This document shows, piece by piece, positions 59,891 through 64,000 of a stretch of DNA of 64,000 bases. The notes below the pieces were generated by a model, which was not told the origin of the DNA, ran no database searches, and saw only the letters and a list, made by a program, of their open reading frames with translations. Source of the stretch: JAHEKD01 sp965204695 (GTDB lineage: Bacteria > Pseudomonadota > Gammaproteobacteria > Arenicellales > JAHEKD01); NCBI GenBank assembly GCA_965204695.1, contig OZ242007.1, forward strand, positions 3,658,001 to 3,722,000, given 5' to 3'. Position numbers and translations under genes: made by a program. Within the stretch, counting starts at the first letter, position 1. Every line of letters starts with the position of its first letter.

Positions 59891-61801
59891 ATGAATAAAT
59901 TAGTCAACAAAGTCTTCGATTGGTTGGAAAGCTTTAGCGATCCATTTCCGCCAGAAATACCGGAAAAGCCGCCACAGTCATTGCTCGGTTTTATGTTGCA
60001 CTATGTGCGGCCTTTTAAAACATTACTCATCGCCGTAGTTGTACTCGGGGTATGTGTAGCAACACTTGAGGTGTTGTTGTTCGCTTTTGTCGGTAAGCTG
60101 GTGGATTGGCTGGCTGTTGCGGACAGGGCCAATTTTTATGACGAGCATAAATTCAAAATTATCGGCATGAGTATATTGGTATTGATCATTCTGCCAGCCT
60201 TAAAATTCTTTTATAACGCAGTCAGTCATCAAGGTCTGCTCGGTAACTTTGCTATGCGGATTCGTTGGCAGGCTCATCGTTATTTGCTGCGACAAAGTGT
60301 CGATTTTTTTCAAAATGATTTTGCTGGGCGCATCGCCACCAAGATGATGCAGACCGCTTTAGGAGTGAGAGATTCGGTGATGAAAATCACGCAAATTCTT
60401 GTTTATGTTGTAGTTTATTTCACCGCAACATTATTATTATTCGCTTCCAGTGATTTGCGTTTGACTGCTCCGATGTTGCTGTGGTTTCTCGGGTATTTGA
60501 TAACACTGATTTATTTTGTCCCTAAACTTAGGCAGGTGGCCATGGAACAGGCAGAAGCGAGATCGGCGGTAACCGGAAGGGTTGTGGATAGTTATACCAA
60601 TATCACCACGGTGAAAATGTTTTCTCATGTCAAGGACGAAGACAAATATGCTCGCGAGGGCATGGAATTATTTCTTGATAATGTCTATTTGCAAATGCGT
60701 TTGTCGACTAAGTTGAATTTGGCACTCAACCTGCTTAACTCTTTTTTGATTTTTTCAGTCGCGGCGACATCAATTTGGCTTTGGCAGTTGAATGCTGTGT
60801 CGGTTGGAGCAATAGCTTTTGCGTTGGGAGTGATCATTAGATTACAAGGCATGGCTCAATGGACCCTATGGGAAGTTTCCAGCCTGTTTGAAAATATTGG
60901 AGTGGTTCAAGATGGTATTGAAACTATTGCCAGGGAACGTTCAATTACCGATAAAACAGGAGCACTACCTTTAATCGTCGATCAAGGAAAAATTACCTTT
61001 GAAAATTTGTCATTCAATTACGACAAAGTGGTTGATGAGCACCACGGTGGTGTTATTAAGGATTTAAGCCTTGCTGTTCAGCCAGGTGAAAAAATCGGTA
61101 TTGTCGGGCGTTCCGGTGCAGGCAAATCAACCTTAGTAAACCTTCTGTTGCGTTTTTATGATTTAAAGTCGGGCAAAATAACTATCGATGACCAGGATAT
61201 TTCTCATGTGACTCAACATAGTTTACGAGCTCAAATCGGCATGGTGACTCAGGATACGTCATTACTGCACCGATCAGTATTAGAAAATATTCGCTATGGC
61301 AGTAATGCTAGTGACATGCAAGCAGTCGTTGAGGCAGCAAAAAAAGCAAAAGCAGATGAGTTTATCGAAGAACTTGAAGATCTATCTGGCCGTAAAGGCT
61401 ATCAAGCTCATGTCGGTGAGCGTGGCGTAAAGCTCTCAGGTGGTCAGCGTCAACGTATCGCAATTGCTAGAGTCCTGCTGAAAAATGCACCTATATTGAT
61501 CCTTGATGAAGCCACTAGTGCACTTGACTCAGAAGTCGAAGCGGCGATACAGGAAAGCCTTTATAGTTTAATGGAAGGCAAAACTGTGATCGCTATAGCA
61601 CATCGTTTATCTACGATAGCGGCGATGGATCGGTTGGTGATCATGGATGAAGGTCGAATCGTTGAACAAGGTAGTCATGACTCATTGCTTAAAGACGCAG
61701 GCCTATATGCCGAACTTTGGGCCAGGCAATCTGGTGGCTTCCTGGCACAAGACGACACGCCAAATCTGGCAGTCCAGTCTCAGGAACAGACTTTGCATTA
61801 G
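59891..61801 (+). CDS. ABC exporter, fused membrane and ATPase domains (MsbA-like)
   Basis: 636 residues. Six membrane helices in the first 330 residues after a short cytoplasmic tail, then an ATPase domain: Walker A GRSGAGKSTLVNLLLRF, Q-loop MVTQDTSLLHRS, signature KLSGGQRQRIAIARVLLKNA, Walker B PILILDEATSALDSEVEAAI and the switch His in AIAHRLSTIAAM. It forms a homodimeric exporter of unknown hydrophobic substrate in the inner membrane. The 3' end is followed by repeats rather than a terminator. Confidence 0.93.
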   Translation: MNKLVNKVFDWLESFSDPFPPEIPEKPPQSLLGFMLHYVRPFKTLLIAVVVLGVCVATLEVLLFAFVGKLVDWLAVADRANFYDEHKFKIIGMSILVLIILPALKFFYNAVSHQGLLGNFAMRIRWQAHRYLLRQSVDFFQNDFAGRIATKMMQTALGVRDSVMKITQILVYVVVYFTATLLLFASSDLRLTAPMLLWFLGYLITLIYFVPKLRQVAMEQAEARSAVTGRVVDSYTNITTVKMFSHVKDEDKYAREGMELFLDNVYLQMRLSTKLNLALNLLNSFLIFSVAATSIWLWQLNAVSVGAIAFALGVIIRLQGMAQWTLWEVSSLFENIGVVQDGIETIARERSITDKTGALPLIVDQGKITFENLSFNYDKVVDEHHGGVIKDLSLAVQPGEKIGIVGRSGAGKSTLVNLLLRFYDLKSGKITIDDQDISHVTQHSLRAQIGMVTQDTSLLHRSVLENIRYGSNASDMQAVVEAAKKAKADEFIEELEDLSGRKGYQAHVGERGVKLSGGQRQRIAIARVLLKNAPILILDEATSALDSEVEAAIQESLYSLMEGKTVIAIAHRLSTIAAMDRLVIMDEGRIVEQGSHDSLLKDAGLYAELWARQSGGFLAQDDTPNLAVQSQEQTLH

Positions 61802-61980
61802 AGCTTGTCCCGGCCTGGTGCCGGGATCTCCAAAACGCTGTTCATGTTTATCTACCGTCATCTTGGACTTGATCCAGGATCTCTTTCAGACTGCTTGGGC
61901 TCTTAAGGATATTACCGCCTCCGCGGGAATGACGGAGTCGTAGCTTAGGTTTCTCCGCTACGGTCAGAATGACGGTATTG
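61802..61980. repeat. Dispersed repeats after the ABC exporter gene
   Basis: Three pieces are visible: CCCGGCCTGGTGCCGGGATC (a small palindrome), CTTGGACTTGATCCAGGATC (second palindrome), and GGTTTCTCCGCTACGGTCAG continuing AATGACGG, which is the inverted form of the CATTCCGACCGTAGCGGAGG repeat of 22.7 kb. No gene. Confidence 0.65.
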
Positions 61981-61983
61981 TAT

Positions 61984-63072
61984 TTACATGACTGGATTAA
62001 AATCAGCACTACTAATATCCAATAGCACAGTTCGCTTCACATGATCAGGTAGAACATCAATACTATTGTTAATACTGGCCTCGATATTGTTGTAATCAAC
62101 ATTTTTATTTACAAAAGCATCTATATCCCTGGCGTTAGTCTTTATCATTTCTCGAACAATTGCATGAGTTGCCAGAGGTGTGCCATCGTATTTTTTGAGT
62201 AAATAAGCAAAGGATAGAGCGATACTGACCATGGGAATAACACTAATAGCTGGTAACCCTCTTTCACGGCAAAGCTTGGCAGCGTAAATCGCATCAACGA
62301 CTGCATGGTGAATCATAAATCCCTGATTCCATACTTCATCGCGCACGCCTTTGCTTAAGGCCACGTCCCATTGTCGTGTACCTCCAGCACCACCATTGAG
62401 AAAATCGAAGAACTCGGACTGTGAAGCACCGGATAGGTCTTCTGAAAAGCATTCTGATTTAAGGGCTGCGGCCGAGCTGATACCAATTAAGCCATTGAAT
62501 ACCATCAATTGCCCCATTAGTTTTACTTCAGCACCGGCACTTACGCTTTCACCAAAAAACTTAGGTTTGCCAATCGTTTCTAAGGTCGGTAAGAGTCGAT
62601 CATAAATAGCTTTGTCGCCGCTGGCCAGGATCAGCATGTTGGCTGTTTCCGCACCTAGCGGACCACCTGTTAAAGGATAATTGACGTAATCAATCCCTTG
62701 CTTACTCAAGAATTCATGGGCAGCCAGCGCAAAGCCGCTACTTACAGTAGATAAATGCAAAATAAACGGTTTACCATTAGAGGATTGGTTTAGATGTGGT
62801 ATCACAGATTTAAAAATTTCACGATCGTCGCCATTTTTACCTGCGCAGATAACAATACCGTCAAAGCCTCCATCACCAACCAATGCACCATAGTCACTCA
62901 CAATTTCAGCACCATGATCTAACCAGGCTTCTCGACAAGCATCGCGCCGTTCATCCCTAGTGCCTCGATCAAATACACGTATGAAGCGGGCAGGGCCGTC
63001 TTGCGCTAAATGTTTCGCCGAAGGGCTAAGCATTAGCCCCATTCCTCCAATTCCTAACAATTTGAGTGCCAT
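61984..63072 (-). CDS. Beta-hydroxyacid dehydrogenase-like protein (6-phosphogluconate dehydrogenase superfamily)
   Basis: 362 residues. N-terminal nucleotide-binding GIGGMGLMLSPSAKHLAQDG, DGIVICAGKNG, then the second motif VNYPLTGGPLGAETANMLIL (Gly-rich GGPxGA), and the catalytic Lys region SAGAEVKLMGQLMVFNGL with a helical C-terminal domain. The order is that of the 3-hydroxyisobutyrate dehydrogenase/tartronate semialdehyde reductase group. The substrate is not evident. It is convergent to the ABC exporter and alone. Confidence 0.8.
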   Translation of the reverse strand: MALKLLGIGGMGLMLSPSAKHLAQDGPARFIRVFDRGTRDERRDACREAWLDHGAEIVSDYGALVGDGGFDGIVICAGKNGDDREIFKSVIPHLNQSSNGKPFILHLSTVSSGFALAAHEFLSKQGIDYVNYPLTGGPLGAETANMLILASGDKAIYDRLLPTLETIGKPKFFGESVSAGAEVKLMGQLMVFNGLIGISSAAALKSECFSEDLSGASQSEFFDFLNGGAGGTRQWDVALSKGVRDEVWNQGFMIHHAVVDAIYAAKLCRERGLPAISVIPMVSIALSFAYLLKKYDGTPLATHAIVREMIKTNARDIDAFVNKNVDYNNIEASINNSIDVLPDHVKRTVLLDISSADFNPVM

Positions 63073-63112
63073 ATGATCTCCTGATAAAGCTGGTATTAGT
63101 CTGGTTTAAATC

Positions 63113-63469
63113 TTAGCTGTTTGCAAATATCAACCAAGATATGATTATCAACATCACTCCTGGCGCGGCTACAGCCAAGCCACTAACTATTCTACGTGAA
63201 TTTCGTTTTTCCTTTATTTTTAATGTATGTTCATCCTCGGGAACATGATGCTTTAATGTGGTCATTATTGCGACCGATTGGCCATGATATTTATTATGTA
63301 TCGAGATAAAAAATCCGCCTCCAATCACAATAGTCAAGGCACCAACCCAGAACATAATATTAGCAACTTCAAGAATTTCGAATTCAGTCCAGAACATGCA
63401 AGCTATTACAACCACAGCAACACTTAAAGTTGTGCTGATAAGGAACAATTTTGGTGCATTAAGTTTCAT
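63113..63469 (-). CDS. Small membrane protein, unrecognised
   Basis: 118 residues. Three hydrophobic segments: near 7-27 (LFLISTTLSVAVVVIACMFW), 38-55 (IMFWVGALTIVIGGGFFISI) and 95-115 (IVSGLAVAAPGVMLIIISWL). No motif was recognised. The start overlaps the end of the preceding HTH gene by 11 bp, so it is probably a partner controlled with it, for example a membrane protein whose gene is co-regulated. Confidence 0.6.
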   Translation of the reverse strand: MKLNAPKLFLISTTLSVAVVVIACMFWTEFEILEVANIMFWVGALTIVIGGGFFISIHNKYHGQSVAIMTTLKHHVPEDEHTLKIKEKRNSRRIVSGLAVAAPGVMLIIISWLIFANS

Positions 63470-63737
63470 CTAGTATATCTTGCAATTGCTTTACATATAA
63501 TTTGAATTCTCGACGTCCATGGGTACTTAATTTATAAAATGTTTGCGGTCTGCCCAACCCAGACTGCCGACGCTTTTCTATGTAGTCAGCCTGTAATAGT
63601 TTTTTAAGATGTGCTTCAAGATTACCATCAGTGATGGCTAACAATTCTTTTATTTCGGTGAACGTGCTTTCACCGTGACTTGATAACCAGGCCACCAGCC
63701 TTGTGCGCACTGGTTGATGTAAAATTGGATCTAACAC
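63459..63737 (-). CDS. Winged-helix transcriptional regulator (ArsR/MarR-like HTH_34 type)
   Basis: 92 residues from a GTG at 63737. Winged helix: DPILHQPVRTRLVAWLSSHG, FTEIKELLAITDGNLEAHLK (recognition helix with DGNL), KKLLQADYIEKRRQSGLGRP (wing), TFYKLSTHGRREF. The pattern 'LDPVLHSPVRLRIMALL...F..L...L..TDGNLSxHL..LE..GYV...K' is a familiar small repressor type, often coupled to a membrane protein gene, as here. It overlaps the neighbour genes by 1 and 11 bp. Confidence 0.85.
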   Translation of the reverse strand: MLDPILHQPVRTRLVAWLSSHGESTFTEIKELLAITDGNLEAHLKKLLQADYIEKRRQSGLGRPQTFYKLSTHGRREFKLYVKQLQDILDET

Positions 63738-64000
63738 TAGAAATCGTAACGTAAGTATATTTGGCCATCGGTGAAATATCTATTAAAGAAAAAACCATAA
63801 ACTCTAGGAATTTTGTCCTCATGCCAGCGTTTGTTAAGCCAGGGGCTATCACCATATTTATAAAAAATATCCTTGTTTTGATCGACAGCTAGTTGTACAT
63901 CCTCAGCAAGTTTTAGTTCCATTCTTGCTCGGGCTGGGAAATTTGTTAAATTGGTTTTTAACTCAACTAACACTGGTATGGTGGTTCCAGCGGGTATATC
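63737..64000 (-). CDS. Partial gene at the right edge, unrecognised
   Basis: 88 codons are in the window and the frame is open to base 64000, so the true start lies beyond. The visible part includes IPAGTTIPVLVELKTNLTNF, PARARMELKLAEDVQLAVDQ, and ends DGQIYLRYDF. It has no membrane segment and no recognised motif. Its stop overlaps the start of the HTH gene by 1 bp, so it heads or belongs to the operon of the regulator and the small membrane protein. Confidence 0.55.
   Translation of the reverse strand, partial: DIPAGTTIPVLVELKTNLTNFPARARMELKLAEDVQLAVDQNKDIFYKYGDSPWLNKRWHEDKIPRVYGFFFNRYFTDGQIYLRYDF

Noticed and set aside
1..64000. tRNA, rRNA or tmRNA genes
   Set aside because: No cloverleaf or conserved rRNA stretch was recognised in any gap; a covariance search would be needed to exclude one fully.

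Overview
The window is an AT-leaning (about 40 % G+C by eye) chromosomal segment of a gammaproteobacterium. This is suggested by the mrcA / pil(hof) / aroK-aroB order, a pqiABC-type operon, yhcB (zapG), a split adenosylcobalamin-dependent ribonucleotide reductase (nrdJa/nrdJb) and an AddAB-like nuclease-helicase pair. No rRNA or tRNA gene was seen. Most of the window is housekeeping; the accessory parts are an insertion sequence with a SIR2-like gene (22.9-25.5 kb), several dispersed repeats, and the remains of a CRISPR-Cas locus (56.2-57.6 kb).

Layout: 0-2.9 kb holds an AI-2E transporter fragment, a TetR regulator and two divergent outer-membrane beta-barrel genes. 3.0-6.5 kb is a split pqiA-pqiA-pqiB-pqiC lipid transport operon. 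6.7-9.7 kb is penicillin-binding protein 1A with a conserved downstream gene, divergent from 9.8-13.8 kb, a pilM/N/O/P-like (hofMNOP) set fused directly to aroK-aroB with the secretin gene missing. 13.9-17.3 kb has two lipoproteins, pyrF, hemE and a divergent hisA homologue. 17.3-22.5 kb carries repeats, a beta-CASP RNase-like protein, an SDR-malonyltransferase pair, ilvE and csaA. 22.5-26.1 kb carries repeats, a SIR2-like gene and an IS1182-family element sitting in the loop of the superoxide dismutase terminator. 26.2-32 kb has an M23 peptidase, an N-terminally short fructosamine kinase homologue, zapG, hslO, msrA and an amine oxidase-like flavoprotein. 32-40.4 kb has a long alanine-rich repeat lipoprotein, a giant AsmA protein, a yadG/yadH ABC exporter and an SLC13-type carrier. 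40.4-44.6 kb is the NrdR-box-controlled nrdJa-nrdJb operon and a histone H1-like gene. 44.7-53.8 kb is nadA, hemH, the AddB/AddA-like pair and a 5'-nucleotidase. 53.9-56.2 kb is an HtrA protease and rpe. 57.7-64 kb has an aldo/keto reductase, a Rieske oxygenase, an ABC exporter, a hydroxyacid dehydrogenase-like gene and a small regulator/membrane cluster running off the window.

The most notable find is a collapsed type I-F CRISPR-Cas locus: a cas1 N-terminal fragment joined almost directly to a cas6f (csy4) C-terminal fragment, one isolated I-F-type repeat about 0.9 kb further on, and an intact vapBC-type toxin-antitoxin pair between them. Other points of interest are two NrdR boxes exactly 31 bp apart and a structured leader ahead of nrdJ, an apparent ATA initiation codon for the AddB-like nuclease, the loss of the secretin from the pil/hof operon, and the IS insertion inside a terminator hairpin.
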